DNA of 64,000 nt from Tautonia rosea (GTDB lineage: Bacteria > Planctomycetota > Planctomycetia > Isosphaerales > Isosphaeraceae). Shown here piece by piece: positions 1 to 9,098 of the stretch (within the stretch, counting starts at the first letter, position 1; each line of letters opens with the position of its first letter). The DNA is taken from NCBI RefSeq assembly GCF_012958305.1, contig NZ_JABBYO010000001.1, positions 248,001 to 312,000 on the forward strand, read 5' to 3'. Position numbers and translations under genes: made by a program. Below the pieces are notes generated by a model. The model had not been told where the DNA came from. It saw only the letters and a program-made list of their open reading frames with translations, and did no database searches.

Positions 1-201
1 CCGTGGCCGATCCGGGCCGTTTACGTCCTCATGGCCACTCACCTGATCATCACCGCGGCGGCTTTCGTCGCGACGTTCTGGATGACGAGCCGCCTGAAGC
101 GAATGCTCCTCGCCTGGCTGGTGCTGGTCGTCATGCTCGGCTGGACGGTCCTCTGTACCGTCGGCGCCTATCTGGCGACAACCGGGAGATATCTGGGATA
201 G
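1..201 (+). CDS. C-terminal end of a small membrane protein (partial)
   Basis: The first frame is open from the window edge and ends at a TAG, giving the last 66 residues of a protein whose start lies outside. Two strongly hydrophobic stretches are visible, about residues 6-28 and 35-62 of the fragment, separated by a short basic linker (SRLKR), as in a two-helix inner-membrane hairpin. No catalytic motif is present and I do not recognise the family. The gene ends 49 bases before dapF on the same strand, so the two may be co-transcribed. A longer open frame in another phase covers this region but has the arginine- and proline-rich composition of a shadow frame. Confidence 0.6.
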   Translation, partial: PWPIRAVYVLMATHLIITAAAFVATFWMTSRLKRMLLAWLVLVVMLGWTVLCTVGAYLATTGRYLG

Positions 202-250
202 CTACCACGGCAAGAGACCCGTTTCGCCGATCAACCCCCTCGAGGACCCC

Positions 251-1105
251 ATGCCCCTCCGCTTCACTAAGATGCACGGACTCGGAAACGATTACGTGTA
301 CGTCTCCCTGTTCGACCAGAAGCTCCCCGGCGCAATCGCCCCGCTGGCTAAGGCGATGAGCGACCGGCACTTCGGCATCGGCTCCGACGGCCTGATCCTC
401 ATCCTCCCCTCGGAACGCGCCGATGCGCAAATGCGCATGTTCAATGCCGACGGCTCCGAAGGGGAGATGTGTGGCAACGGCATCCGATGCGTGGCGAAGT
501 ACGTGTATGATCACGGCATTGCTCGCAAGGATCAGATCACGATCGAGACGGGCCGCGGCGTCTTGACGCTCGACCTGGAGATCGAAGCGGGCAAGGCCCA
601 GCACGTTCGGGTGGACATGGGCACGCCGATTCTGCAAGGTTCCGACATCCCGACCACCCTGCCCGGCGACCCGCCGGTTGACGTGCCGGTCGAGATCGGC
701 GATGAGCACCTCAAACTTGTCCTTCCCCAAACGGCCGTCTCGATGGGCAACCCGCATGCGGTCGCGTTCGTCGATGATGTGATCGGGTTTCCCCTGGTGC
801 AAATCGGTCCGCTCTGGGAGAAGGACCCGCACTATCCGAGGAAGGTCAACGTCCACGTCGCCCAGGTCCTCAAAGCCGATGAGGTTCGCATGCGGACCTG
901 GGAACGCGGCTCGGGGATCACCCTGGCCTGCGGCACCGGGGCGTGCGCCGTTTGCGTGGCCGGAGTCCTGACGGGTCGGACCGATCGGAAGATCCTCGCC
1001 CACCTGCCCGGCGGCGACCTGGAGCTGGAGTGGCCGAGCAACGACGCCTCCGTCTTCATGACCGGCCCGGCGACCGAGGTCTTCTCGGGCGAGTGGCCCG
1101 ATTGA
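251..1105 (+). CDS. dapF: Diaminopimelate epimerase
   Basis: DapF interconverts LL- and meso-diaminopimelate without a cofactor in the cytoplasm, supplying lysine and the peptidoglycan cross-linking residue. The protein has 284 residues, the usual family length. Both halves of the pseudo-symmetric fold carry their cysteine: Cys74 in EMCGNGIRC and Cys227 in LACGTGACA, the two-cysteine acid/base pair. The N-terminus [14 protein letters not shown] and the motif MGNPHAV near residue 165 are also typical. The stop codon overlaps the next start (TGATG), so translation of the DUF429 gene is probably coupled. Retention of dapF fits the view that planctomycetes make peptidoglycan. Confidence 0.97.
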   Translation: MPLRFTKMHGLGNDYVYVSLFDQKLPGAIAPLAKAMSDRHFGIGSDGLILILPSERADAQMRMFNADGSEGEMCGNGIRCVAKYVYDHGIARKDQITIETGRGVLTLDLEIEAGKAQHVRVDMGTPILQGSDIPTTLPGDPPVDVPVEIGDEHLKLVLPQTAVSMGNPHAVAFVDDVIGFPLVQIGPLWEKDPHYPRKVNVHVAQVLKADEVRMRTWERGSGITLACGTGACAVCVAGVLTGRTDRKILAHLPGGDLELEWPSNDASVFMTGPATEVFSGEWPD

Positions 1106-1827
1106 TGTCGGCTCGTCGTCGTGATTCCCTGGGGCAGGTTGCCGGGGCCGATGGCTGTCCGGGGGGCTGGATCTGCATCGTGCTCGATCGGATAACATCC
1201 ACCGTAACTCCCCTGCTCTGCCGGTCGAGTGAAGAATTGCTCACGATCCACCCTGAGCCGTCCGTGCTGGCGATCGACATGCCGATCGGCCTGCCCGATT
1301 CGGGCGATCGGGACTGCGACCGGATCGCCCGGATGCTCCTTGGCCCTCGGCGATCGAGTGTCTTCCCCGCGCCGATCCGCCCGAGCCTCGCGGCCGTCAC
1401 GCAGCAGGGGGCCGACGCGATCAGCCGGGCGATCGTCGGCCGAGGGGTCGGGGCGCAGGCGTGGGGGCTGTATCGTCGGGTGCTCTCGCTCGATCGCCTC
1501 ATCGGGCCGGACGAGCAGACGCGATGCGTCGAGGTCCATCCCGAGCTGTCGTTTCTCGCCCTCAACGGCGATCAGCCGCTGCCCCACTCGAAGCATTCGC
1601 CCGAGGGTGTCGCGGCGCGGCGAGCGTTGATTGACAACGCGTTCGGTCCCGAGGCGTACCCGAGCGTTCGCAAGGCCATCGCTCCCAGAGAAGCCACCGA
1701 CGACGACCTCCTCGACGCGATGGCTGCCTGCTGGACGGCATATCGAATTGCCGAAGGAACCGCACATCGGATTCCCGCGAATCCTCCGACCGACGCCCGC
1801 GGCCTTCGCATGGAGATGTGGTTTTAA
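1105..1827 (+). CDS. DUF429 family protein (predicted RNase H-like nuclease)
   Basis: The 240-residue protein has the DUF429 hallmarks in order: an N-terminal ADGCPGGW strand, the acidic AIDMPIGLP motif near residue 53, an LGPRRSSVF segment, EVHPELSF in the middle and a DDLLDAMAACWTAYR helix near the C-terminus. The family has been predicted to adopt an RNase H-like fold with acidic metal ligands; no cellular role is firmly known, so nuclease activity is an inference. The frame stays open far into dapF, but the ATG that overlaps the dapF stop by one base gives the conserved N-terminus and is chosen. The one-base overlap argues for an operon with dapF. Confidence 0.85.
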   Translation: MSARRRDSLGQVAGADGCPGGWICIVLDRITSTVTPLLCRSSEELLTIHPEPSVLAIDMPIGLPDSGDRDCDRIARMLLGPRRSSVFPAPIRPSLAAVTQQGADAISRAIVGRGVGAQAWGLYRRVLSLDRLIGPDEQTRCVEVHPELSFLALNGDQPLPHSKHSPEGVAARRALIDNAFGPEAYPSVRKAIAPREATDDDLLDAMAACWTAYRIAEGTAHRIPANPPTDARGLRMEMWF

Positions 1828-1858
1828 ATCAACACACCGTTGAGAGGATTCGTGAGCG

Positions 1859-2620
1859 ATGACCGGACTTCGCGGGCTCCTGGTGACGGGGACCGACACG
1901 GGCGTGGGCAAGACCCGCGTTTCGTCGGCAATCGTGGCGACCCTGGTGGCGCAGGGGGAACGCGTCGGGGCACTCAAGCCGGTGGCGAGCGGGGCCGATC
2001 GGGTCGAGGGACATTTGCGCTGGGACGATACGGAACGCCTGATCGCCGCCCTCGGCCGGGACGTGCCGCGCGACCGGGTCACGCCGATCACCTTCGAGGC
2101 ACCGCTCGCTCCTCCCGTCGCGGCCCGCCTGGCGGGCGAGCCGCTCGGCTTCGACCACGTGCTGGAGGCCACGCGCAAGGCCATCGCCTGGTGGGCTGGT
2201 CCCGGACAGGCGGAACTGCTGATTGTCGAAGGTGTCGGCGGCCTGCTCTGCCCGATTGCCGAGGGGGCGACCCTGGCCGATCTGGCCGTAGCCCTCGATT
2301 ATCCCCTCCTGATCGTGGCTCGCCGAGGTCTGGGGACGATCAACCATACGATTTTAACCGTCGAGGCAGCGCGATCACGAGGCCTCCGGGTGGCCGGTGT
2401 GGTGCTCAACGGATCAGAGCCGACGGCCGATCCTCTGGTCGAGGAGACCAACCCAATCGAGCTGTCGAAATGGCTGGGCGAGGTCCCCTTGCTGGCGGAA
2501 CTCCCGCACGGATCGGACCTGACGGCTTTGCTCGGCGGGCGTCCCGACCTAAACTGGAAGGGACGAGCCGCCGCGCCTCGGATTGTCTCTGAAGACGCGC
2601 GTCGGTCGATTCCTCGATGA
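1859..2620 (+). CDS. bioD: Dethiobiotin synthase
   Basis: BioD closes the ureido ring of dethiobiotin from diaminopelargonic acid, CO2 and ATP, the penultimate step of biotin synthesis. The 253-residue protein opens with the P-loop GTDTGVGKT (residues 11-19), has the substrate-binding KPVASG at about 41-46 and the VEGVGGLLCPI motif near residue 123, all classical for the family. It follows the DUF429 gene after 31 bases and may share its transcript. No other biotin gene is in the window, so the pathway must be scattered. The C-terminal 35 residues are charged and poorly conserved-looking. A cobyrinate-synthase-like relative is less likely given the length and P-loop. Confidence 0.95.
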   Translation: MTGLRGLLVTGTDTGVGKTRVSSAIVATLVAQGERVGALKPVASGADRVEGHLRWDDTERLIAALGRDVPRDRVTPITFEAPLAPPVAARLAGEPLGFDHVLEATRKAIAWWAGPGQAELLIVEGVGGLLCPIAEGATLADLAVALDYPLLIVARRGLGTINHTILTVEAARSRGLRVAGVVLNGSEPTADPLVEETNPIELSKWLGEVPLLAELPHGSDLTALLGGRPDLNWKGRAAAPRIVSEDARRSIPR

Positions 2621-2797
2621 CCCCGAGGACCCCCAGGATCGTGCTGATTCGGATACGGAATTTGTGCATTAAGCGATTCCGGGGCAAGGGTCAGAGGTGG
2701 ATCACCCCCCCTGTCTACCTCCGTTCGAATGCCCCGCAATGATGCCCGGACTCGAAACGCCGATGTGCCGTCGAGGCCCGGAAAGGATTGTCCGCTG

Positions 2798-3919
2798 ATG
2801 ATTCCGCCAATCGTCTGCCCGCACTGTGGAGTGCGTCTCGATTCCCAGCCTTCCCCATCGGGATCGAAGGAGGACGCGAATCGTCCCAGGGCGATTGAAC
2901 CGCCCTCGTCGATGGAAGACAGAAGCGATGAGGCCGAGACCCCGCCCCATCACGGGGGGAACCTGGCCGACATGCTCGAACGGCCGGATCCGATCGCCGC
3001 AGCCGCGCTGGTGTCGTCGGACGATGAGCTTCACCTGAAGGTCGCCCACGGGGTGAACTTCTCGCCCTCGCTCGGGATCGATCTCGGATCGTCGGCGAGC
3101 CCGCTTCGATCCGCTCCGTCCGTGCCTCCTCTCCGTCCGTCGTCCGAAACCGATCGGTTGGAATCGCGTTCGCACCACGACGACTCGGAGGGGCCTCCCC
3201 CCACTCGATCCGCCTGGCCGATGGCCCTCCTCGCCAGTTATGCCAGTGCCATGACGCTCGCCTTTGGGTGGCTTTGGTGGACAACTCGGCGGAACGTCCC
3301 GACCGAGCGGCCGGTTCCGAACTGGGCTGCCGGCCTGGATGCGGAAAACAAATCAGGACGTGATGACGGGCGCCGAGCCGACGCGTCGACCGTCGTCGAA
3401 CCGCCAGAGCCGATTGCTGAAGATCGAATCGTGTCGTTGGGCGAACGCGTCCGAGTCGACAACCTCGACATCCTTCCACTTCGGGTTTCGGTTGGTCCTG
3501 TGGAGTTGAAACGAACGCGAGTCGATGGTCGGACGGAGCGTCGGGATGGGGGTTCCGGAGCCTTCCGTCTTTATCTTCGCTTGCGGAACACGTCGGACAA
3601 TGTCATCTTTGCCCCCCTGGATGAAGCGTTTGTCCGAGAGCCGGATCGTCGCCTTCCCGAGACCTTTATTCAGGATGCCTCCGGGACGAGGACTTATGCG
3701 TATCGGCTTCCGGTTTCCAGCGAGTGGGAGATTGCCGGACAGACCTTCCACGCCCTTCGCCCCGGCGAAGAGATCGAGACACTCGTGCTGAGCGACACGG
3801 AATCCGGGAATCAGCTCGACGGTCCCTTGATTTGGAGGCTTCGTCTGCGAACTGCTCCGGAGACGACCACCGTGGTGGGTGTCACCTTCGACGAGTCCGA
3901 CATCGAACAGGTCGACTAG
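2798..3919 (+). CDS. Unknown zinc-ribbon, single-pass membrane protein
   Basis: I do not recognise a named family. From the chosen ATG the 373-residue protein begins MIPPIVCPHCGVRLDS, a CxxC knuckle like half of a zinc ribbon, followed by about 120 residues of charged, Ser/Pro-rich linker, one membrane helix (MALLASYASAMTLAFGWLWW, about residues 142-163) and a 190-residue C-terminal part rich in predicted beta strands. That part contains LRLRNTSDNVIFAPL and a TLVL-type strand pattern, resembling the Ig-like domains of DUF4352-type proteins. GGAAAGGA lies 12 bases before this ATG, while an in-frame ATG 69 bases upstream lacks a ribosome site. It stands alone between bioD and glgA. Confidence 0.75.
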   Translation: MIPPIVCPHCGVRLDSQPSPSGSKEDANRPRAIEPPSSMEDRSDEAETPPHHGGNLADMLERPDPIAAAALVSSDDELHLKVAHGVNFSPSLGIDLGSSASPLRSAPSVPPLRPSSETDRLESRSHHDDSEGPPPTRSAWPMALLASYASAMTLAFGWLWWTTRRNVPTERPVPNWAAGLDAENKSGRDDGRRADASTVVEPPEPIAEDRIVSLGERVRVDNLDILPLRVSVGPVELKRTRVDGRTERRDGGSGAFRLYLRLRNTSDNVIFAPLDEAFVREPDRRLPETFIQDASGTRTYAYRLPVSSEWEIAGQTFHALRPGEEIETLVLSDTESGNQLDGPLIWRLRLRTAPETTTVVGVTFDESDIEQVD

Positions 3920-4209
3920 CTTTCTCTCGGTGACGATCCGAGCGACGGGGGTTTGCTGGGGAGTTGATGCGCTCACGAAAGCGTCGAACTCACTCCGGTT
4001 GCGAGACACCTGGAACCAACACTCGTTCGGATTGCTTGTTCTTCCCCCCGTTCGGCACGATTCGAATCGGAATCGAACCTCGACCCTCGGCGATCGTAAT
4101 TCGCAAAACGAGTGCCGCAACGATCCGATGAGGGCACCCTCTCGCACGGGTTCCCCATCTGCATTGGCACGAGACTTCAAACGGCTTTGATTCGAACAGG
4201 CACCCTCTG

Positions 4210-5700
4210 ATGAAGGTTCTTCTTCTTTCCGCCGAGGTCGAGCCGTTTGCCAAGACAGGTGGCCTGGCCGATGTTGCTGCCTCGCTTCCTCAGGCCCTTC
4301 GTGATCTGGGCCATGAGGTCGCCATCATGATGCCAGGTTACCGCCGTGCGTTGTACGCCGGTCGGCCCGTCCGAGAAACCGGAGTTCGAGTCCGCGTTCC
4401 CATCGCCCACCGATCACTCGAAGGGCGCATTCTCGTCTCCTCCTTGCCCGGTTGCGACGTGCCGGTCTATCTGGTCGACTACGCACCTTACTTCGATCGC
4501 TCCGGAATTTACGGCGCGGAGGGAGTGGACTATCCCGACAACTGCGAGCGTTTCGTCTTCTTTCAGCGGGCCGCGCTGGAAGGGATCCGCATGCTCGATT
4601 TTCAGCCCGAGATTCTTCATTGCAATGACTGGCAAACCGGGCTCGTTCCGGTCTATCTCGACGAAGTCTATCGTCCCCTGCCCGGCTCGGTGTTTCGGCA
4701 GGTCGGTACCGTGGTGACGATTCATAACCTGGCCTATCAGGGATCGTTCTGGCATCTGGACATGCCCCTGACAGGCTTCGACTGGTCGTTGTTCACGCCC
4801 GATCGGCTCGAAGCGTACGGAAGATTGAACTTCCTGAAGGCCGGGCTGGTGTACGCCGACCAAATCAGCACGGTGAGCCCCACCTACGCCCGAGAAATCC
4901 AGGCTCTCGAAGGCGGTCGGGGACTCGATGGCTTACTCCGCGCCCGAAAGGCCGACTTGCACGGAATCGTCAACGGAATCGATGTCACGATCTGGAATCC
5001 GGCGATCGATCCCCACCTGACGGCGCGTTACACCGTGAAAACCTGGCCCGCGGGCAAGGCAGCCAACAAGACCCATCTGCAACGGCTGGCCGGCCTTCCG
5101 GATCGGCCCGACGTTCCCCTCATGGCGGCCATCTCTCGGCTCGATCCTCAGAAGGGCTGGGATCTGGTCGTCGATGCCGCGGCGGAGTTGCTTCGGCGCG
5201 ACCTTCAGATTGTGATCCTCGGCACAGGGGAACCAGGTTACGAACGAACGCTTCAGCAACTCGCCAAAGAACATCCCGAGAACCTCTGCGTGTTCCTCGA
5301 ATTCTCCCAGCCTCTCGCTCATCAACTCGAAGCGGCCGCCGACCTGTTGCTCATGCCCAGCCTCTACGAACCGTGTGGGTTGAATCAATTGTACAGTCTG
5401 GCGTATGGCACCGTTCCCGTTGTTCGGAGCACGGGAGGGCTGGCCGATACGGTCGTTAACGCAACTCCCGAAACCCTCCAGAACCACTCAGCCACAGGGG
5501 TGAGCTTTACGGAACCGACCGCAAAAGCCTTGATCCGAGCCGTCGATCGCGCCCTGGAACTTTATGCGGACTCCGATACCTGGCCTCGCCTTGTTGCGAC
5601 CGGGATGAATACCGACTGGACCTGGCACCGAAGCGCCGAGCAATACGTCCGCCTCTATGAACGCGTTCGCCACCAACGACTCGCCGAACACCCGGCGTGA
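4210..5700 (+). CDS. glgA: Glycogen synthase (ADP-glucose type, GT5)
   Basis: GlgA transfers glucose from ADP-glucose to the non-reducing end of an alpha-1,4-glucan. The 496-residue protein has the N-terminal ADP-glucose site KTGGLADV (Lys15), the GT5 motif HCNDWQTGLVP near residue 138, and in the C-terminal Rossmann domain the ISRLDPQKGWD strand and MPSLYEPCGLNQLYS, which carries the retaining-GT Glu-x7-Glu-like motif, followed by STGGLADTV. Length and motif order match bacterial GlgA. It lies upstream of a GH57 enzyme on the same strand, consistent with a storage-glucan role. The 290 bases upstream hold no gene; a GGCACCCTCT direct repeat occurs there at 4133 and 4199. Confidence 0.96.
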   Translation: MKVLLLSAEVEPFAKTGGLADVAASLPQALRDLGHEVAIMMPGYRRALYAGRPVRETGVRVRVPIAHRSLEGRILVSSLPGCDVPVYLVDYAPYFDRSGIYGAEGVDYPDNCERFVFFQRAALEGIRMLDFQPEILHCNDWQTGLVPVYLDEVYRPLPGSVFRQVGTVVTIHNLAYQGSFWHLDMPLTGFDWSLFTPDRLEAYGRLNFLKAGLVYADQISTVSPTYAREIQALEGGRGLDGLLRARKADLHGIVNGIDVTIWNPAIDPHLTARYTVKTWPAGKAANKTHLQRLAGLPDRPDVPLMAAISRLDPQKGWDLVVDAAAELLRRDLQIVILGTGEPGYERTLQQLAKEHPENLCVFLEFSQPLAHQLEAAADLLLMPSLYEPCGLNQLYSLAYGTVPVVRSTGGLADTVVNATPETLQNHSATGVSFTEPTAKALIRAVDRALELYADSDTWPRLVATGMNTDWTWHRSAEQYVRLYERVRHQRLAEHPA

Positions 5701-5876
5701 GCGATTGGGGTGATTCCGGAAGGAAACGTTCTCATCGAGCGAACTGTCACGGCGGCAAGAGACGGTCCGTAGTTTGCTCAACTCCCTTGACTTTTCTCTT
5801 CTCATCGTATTCTGATACGTCCTCCAAGGGTGTGTGAAGTGTTCTGATCGACTTGCACCTCCCGAGATGTCCTCAA

Positions 5877-6626
5877 ATGGCTGGTCCCATCGTTTTTCCA
5901 AAAACTGTGCTGTTCTTCCTCGGAATCACGCTCTTCTGGGTGACTCCACAGACGAACGCCGAAAGTCTCCGGAGCCGGTTGACTCGCAAGGACGAGATGA
6001 ATGCCGTGCGCTTTCAGGGCCGGGACTGGACGATTCACGACCTGATCGACCGTCGGACGGAAGCTCCAGGTCGCTTTGATCGTTATCACCAGCGGCTCGG
6101 CTCGGCCCTCAGGCTTGGTCTTGATGGGCTCGAAGCGCGTCGGGCCTTGAATCCCGAGCGTTTTGACTTCTTCCATCCTTTCCTTGGGTATTTGTTGTCG
6201 GATATCGACTCCAATTCGGGCCTCGGAACGGTTGGAGACCCTCCGGATTCGACCTCGGGAATTGGGCAGGACGGGAGCCCGGAATTCCCGCCGAGCGAGT
6301 CCCTTTCGCCACAAACGCCCGGAGAGACACAACCGCCGATTCTCCCCCCGAACCCGACAGATCCCTCGGTGCCGCCCCCGCTCGATCAGCTCCCTTCGCT
6401 TCCGGGAGCGTCGGAAGGACCACAGCTTCCCGGATCTCCTGAGGGCCCCGGGTTAACTCCTCCGACCGTTGACCCGATCGGAGGCACTGGCGATCCTTCC
6501 AACGGAGGCGACATCCGGGCCATTCCCGAACCGGCCACCGTCATTCAACTTGGCGTCGGATTGGCCGCGATCCTGGGTCTTTTAGCCTGGAGATATCGGG
6601 GGCGAACGCTCCAACCGGCCCTCTAA
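5877..6626 (+). CDS. Proline-rich PEP-CTERM surface protein
   Basis: The 249-residue protein has a signal peptide (MAGPIVFPK then a hydrophobic core ending TNA, about residues 1-27), a charged N-terminal third, a low-complexity Pro/Ser/Gly middle (about residues 110-205, rich in PP and GP pairs), and a C-terminal sorting signal: IPEPATV, a hydrophobic helix, and a basic WRYRGR end. This tripartite tail is the PEP-CTERM signal recognised by exosortases, which implies export and surface or matrix attachment. No exosortase gene is in the window. The ATG is preferred over an upstream TTG because it starts the signal peptide. It sits between two alpha-glucan enzymes; the function of its N-terminal region is unknown. 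Confidence 0.8.
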   Translation: MAGPIVFPKTVLFFLGITLFWVTPQTNAESLRSRLTRKDEMNAVRFQGRDWTIHDLIDRRTEAPGRFDRYHQRLGSALRLGLDGLEARRALNPERFDFFHPFLGYLLSDIDSNSGLGTVGDPPDSTSGIGQDGSPEFPPSESLSPQTPGETQPPILPPNPTDPSVPPPLDQLPSLPGASEGPQLPGSPEGPGLTPPTVDPIGGTGDPSNGGDIRAIPEPATVIQLGVGLAAILGLLAWRYRGRTLQPAL

Positions 6627-6659
6627 TCCTTCCCACCGTTCAACTTCATCGAATGAATC

Positions 6660-6687
6660 GGGCCGGTCTCCATTGGAGAATCGGCCC
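6660..6687 (+). terminator. Hairpin terminator candidate after the PEP-CTERM gene
   Basis: GGGCCG at 6660-6665 pairs with CGGCCC at 6682-6687, and CTCC with GGAG inside, closing on an ATTG loop. A moderately T-rich ATTCTGTTGATAA follows. It lies 33 bases after the PEP-CTERM stop and 135 bases before the GH57 start, so it probably separates those units. Confidence 0.5.
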
Positions 6688-6822
6688 ATTCTGTTGATAA
6701 TGGCACCGTCGGTCGATTGACCAACCGTTCCGACCCGTCGGTTCCTCCGGATCGGAGTGGCCTGCCCTTGCCCCGGCCCGTCATGATGACGGGCATTCCC
6801 CCGCTCTGGGACCCGTCGCACC

Positions 6823-9069
6823 ATGTCGCGCGTCCGCCTGATTCTCGCGCTGCACGACCACCAGCCGGTCGGAAACTTCGAGAACGTCTTCGAGGCCGCC
6901 TACCGGGACAGCTACTTGCCGTTCCTGGAGCTGATGGAGCAGTATCCCGAACTGCCCTTCAGCCTCCACAGTTCCGGCCCCTTGATGGAATGGCTGGTGG
7001 CCCACCGCCCCGAGTACATCGAACGCCTGCGGGCGATGGTCGCCGCCGGTCGGGTCGAGATCCTTGGCGGCGGCTTCTACGAGCCGATCCTCACCATGAT
7101 CCCTCACCGCGATCGCGTCGGGCAGATCCGGTCGTACTCTGATTACCTCGAACGCCTCTTCGGCCAGCCGATCCGAGGGGCCTGGATCGCCGAGCGTGTC
7201 TGGGAACAGCACCTCGTCTCGGCCCTGGTCGAGGCGGGCATCGAGTTCACCGTGCTCGACGACTTCCACTTCCAGCGCGCCGGCGCCGCTTCCGACGACC
7301 TCTTCGGCTACTACCTGACCGAGGACGAAGGCCATCTTCTGAAGGTCTTCCCCAATAGCGAGTCGATGCGCTACCTCGTCCCCTGGCAAGAGCCCCATGC
7401 CTCGTATGAGTACCTCCGCGGTCTGAGCCAGTCCCGGCCCGATGCCGTGGTCGTCTGCGCCGACGACGGCGAGAAGTTCGGCGGCTGGCCCGACACTCAC
7501 GAGCACATCTTCACCAAAGGGTGGCTCCGTCGCTTCTGCGACATGATCCGAGGCAACCGCGACTGGCTCGAACCAACCACCTTCGCCGCCGTCGTCGATT
7601 CGACCGTCCCGCTCGGCAAGGTCTACCTGCCCGACTGCTCCTACCGCGAGATGACCGAGTGGGTTCTCCCCCCCACCCAGCTTTCGGCCTTCGAGGCCGC
7701 GGTGAAAGGGTCCGAGGGAGTGACCGCCGTCGATCACGTTCGCCCCTTCGTCCGCGCAGGGGGGTTCTGGCGGAACTTCAAGAACAAGTACATCGAAACC
7801 GACGAGATGTACGCCCGGATGCTTGAGCTTTCCCATCGGCTCAACACCCTCGAAGAGTCCGGCGACGCCGATGCCGAGGCGCTCGACCTCGCTCGTCAAG
7901 AACTCTATCGCGGTCAGTGCAACTGCCCCTACTGGCACGGGGCCTTCGGCGGCCTGTACCTGCCCCACCTCCGCAACGCCATCTTCAAACATCTGATCGC
8001 CTGCCACGATGCCCTCGACCGGGCCGAAGGGAAGGTCGGTCCCCGCGTGGCGCTCGACGTGGCCGACTACAATCTCGACGCCCGCCAGGAAGCCCGGCTC
8101 GAAAACGATCGCCTGATCGCCTACGTTCGCCCGGCCAGCGGCGGCCATGTCTATGAACTGGACGTGCGCAAGGCCGGGGTCAATGTGTTGGCCACGCTCG
8201 ACCGCCGCCCCGAGTCGTATCACGCCGCCATCGCCTCGGCCGCCGTGGCCGAGCCTTCGGGCGAGACGTTCGAAGGCCCGTCGAACCTGCACGATCGGGT
8301 GATCCTCAAGCAAGAAGGCATGGACAAGCTGCTCGTCTACGACCGGGCCCCTCGCAAGGCCCTGGTCGATCACTTCTTCCCGATCGACGCCTCGCTCGAC
8401 GACCTGACCTCGTGCCTCGACATCGAGCGCGGCGACTTCGCCACCGGCACCTATCTGTCGAAGGCCCACCGCGAGGAAGGCCGCATTGCCCTGATGATGG
8501 AACGGCAAGGTCTGGCCGACGGCCACCTGATCCGCATCCACAAGACGATCGCCATGGAAGCCGGACGCCCCGGTCTGGAAGTCGTCTACATTCTCGAAGA
8601 CCTCCCCGTCGGCCAGCCGGTCCACTTCGCCATCGAACTGAACCTGGCCGCGATGGCCGGGCACGCCGAGGATCGGTTCGTGTCCGATCTCCACGGCAAC
8701 CGGCTCGGCCTGCTCGATGCGAAGCTCGACATTCCGCACGCCGAAGGAGTCAACCTGACCGACGAATGGCTCGACCTTGGCGTCGCGATGCGCTGGTCGG
8801 TCCCGTCGAGTCTCTGGTGCTTCCCGGTCGAAACCGCCAGCCAAAGCGAGGGCGGCTTCGAGGGGATTTACCAGAGCACCGCGGTCATCCCCCACTGGCG
8901 GATCACCGCCGACGAGACCCGCCGCTGGACCGTCCGCCTCTCCTGGTCGCTCGACCTCGCCCGACCTGAACCGGCTGATGCGCCTCCCGAGGCCGATCGG
9001 CCCGCCTCGGCCCCTCGGCCCTCCCCCAGCCCTTCCTCACGCGTTGCAGGAGCCCCAGTGGTCCGCTGA
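6823..9069 (+). CDS. GH57 glycoside hydrolase (4-alpha-glucanotransferase/amylase type)
   Basis: The 748-residue protein shows the GH57 motifs in order: HDHQP at residues 11-15, the GGGFYEPIL strand near 82, the nucleophile motif WIAERVWE with Glu124, and CADDGEKFG with Asp214/Asp215, which matches the acid/base Asp of Thermococcus litoralis 4-alpha-glucanotransferase. The C-terminal half (about 300-715) has the length and beta-rich character of the DUF1925/DUF1926 domains of that subfamily. It probably remodels alpha-1,4-glucans in the cytoplasm, since no signal peptide is visible, and works with GlgA upstream. Whether it acts as a transferase or an amylase cannot be told from sequence. The last 40 residues are a Pro/Ala/Ser tail. 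Confidence 0.93.
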   Translation: MSRVRLILALHDHQPVGNFENVFEAAYRDSYLPFLELMEQYPELPFSLHSSGPLMEWLVAHRPEYIERLRAMVAAGRVEILGGGFYEPILTMIPHRDRVGQIRSYSDYLERLFGQPIRGAWIAERVWEQHLVSALVEAGIEFTVLDDFHFQRAGAASDDLFGYYLTEDEGHLLKVFPNSESMRYLVPWQEPHASYEYLRGLSQSRPDAVVVCADDGEKFGGWPDTHEHIFTKGWLRRFCDMIRGNRDWLEPTTFAAVVDSTVPLGKVYLPDCSYREMTEWVLPPTQLSAFEAAVKGSEGVTAVDHVRPFVRAGGFWRNFKNKYIETDEMYARMLELSHRLNTLEESGDADAEALDLARQELYRGQCNCPYWHGAFGGLYLPHLRNAIFKHLIACHDALDRAEGKVGPRVALDVADYNLDARQEARLENDRLIAYVRPASGGHVYELDVRKAGVNVLATLDRRPESYHAAIASAAVAEPSGETFEGPSNLHDRVILKQEGMDKLLVYDRAPRKALVDHFFPIDASLDDLTSCLDIERGDFATGTYLSKAHREEGRIALMMERQGLADGHLIRIHKTIAMEAGRPGLEVVYILEDLPVGQPVHFAIELNLAAMAGHAEDRFVSDLHGNRLGLLDAKLDIPHAEGVNLTDEWLDLGVAMRWSVPSSLWCFPVETASQSEGGFEGIYQSTAVIPHWRITADETRRWTVRLSWSLDLARPEPADAPPEADRPASAPRPSPSPSSRVAGAPVVR

Positions 9070-9098
9070 CGTTCCCGATCCGGAGTCATGATCATAAA

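Noticed and set aside
943-1104. Upstream extension of the DUF429 frame into dapF
   Set aside because: It overlaps dapF's catalytic region in another frame; the overlapping ATG gives the conserved N-terminus.
6781-8895. 704-codon open frame on the minus strand
   Set aside because: It mirrors the GH57 gene, which has clear catalytic motifs. The minus frame is Gly/Val/Asp-rich with no motif, as expected opposite a high-GC3 gene.
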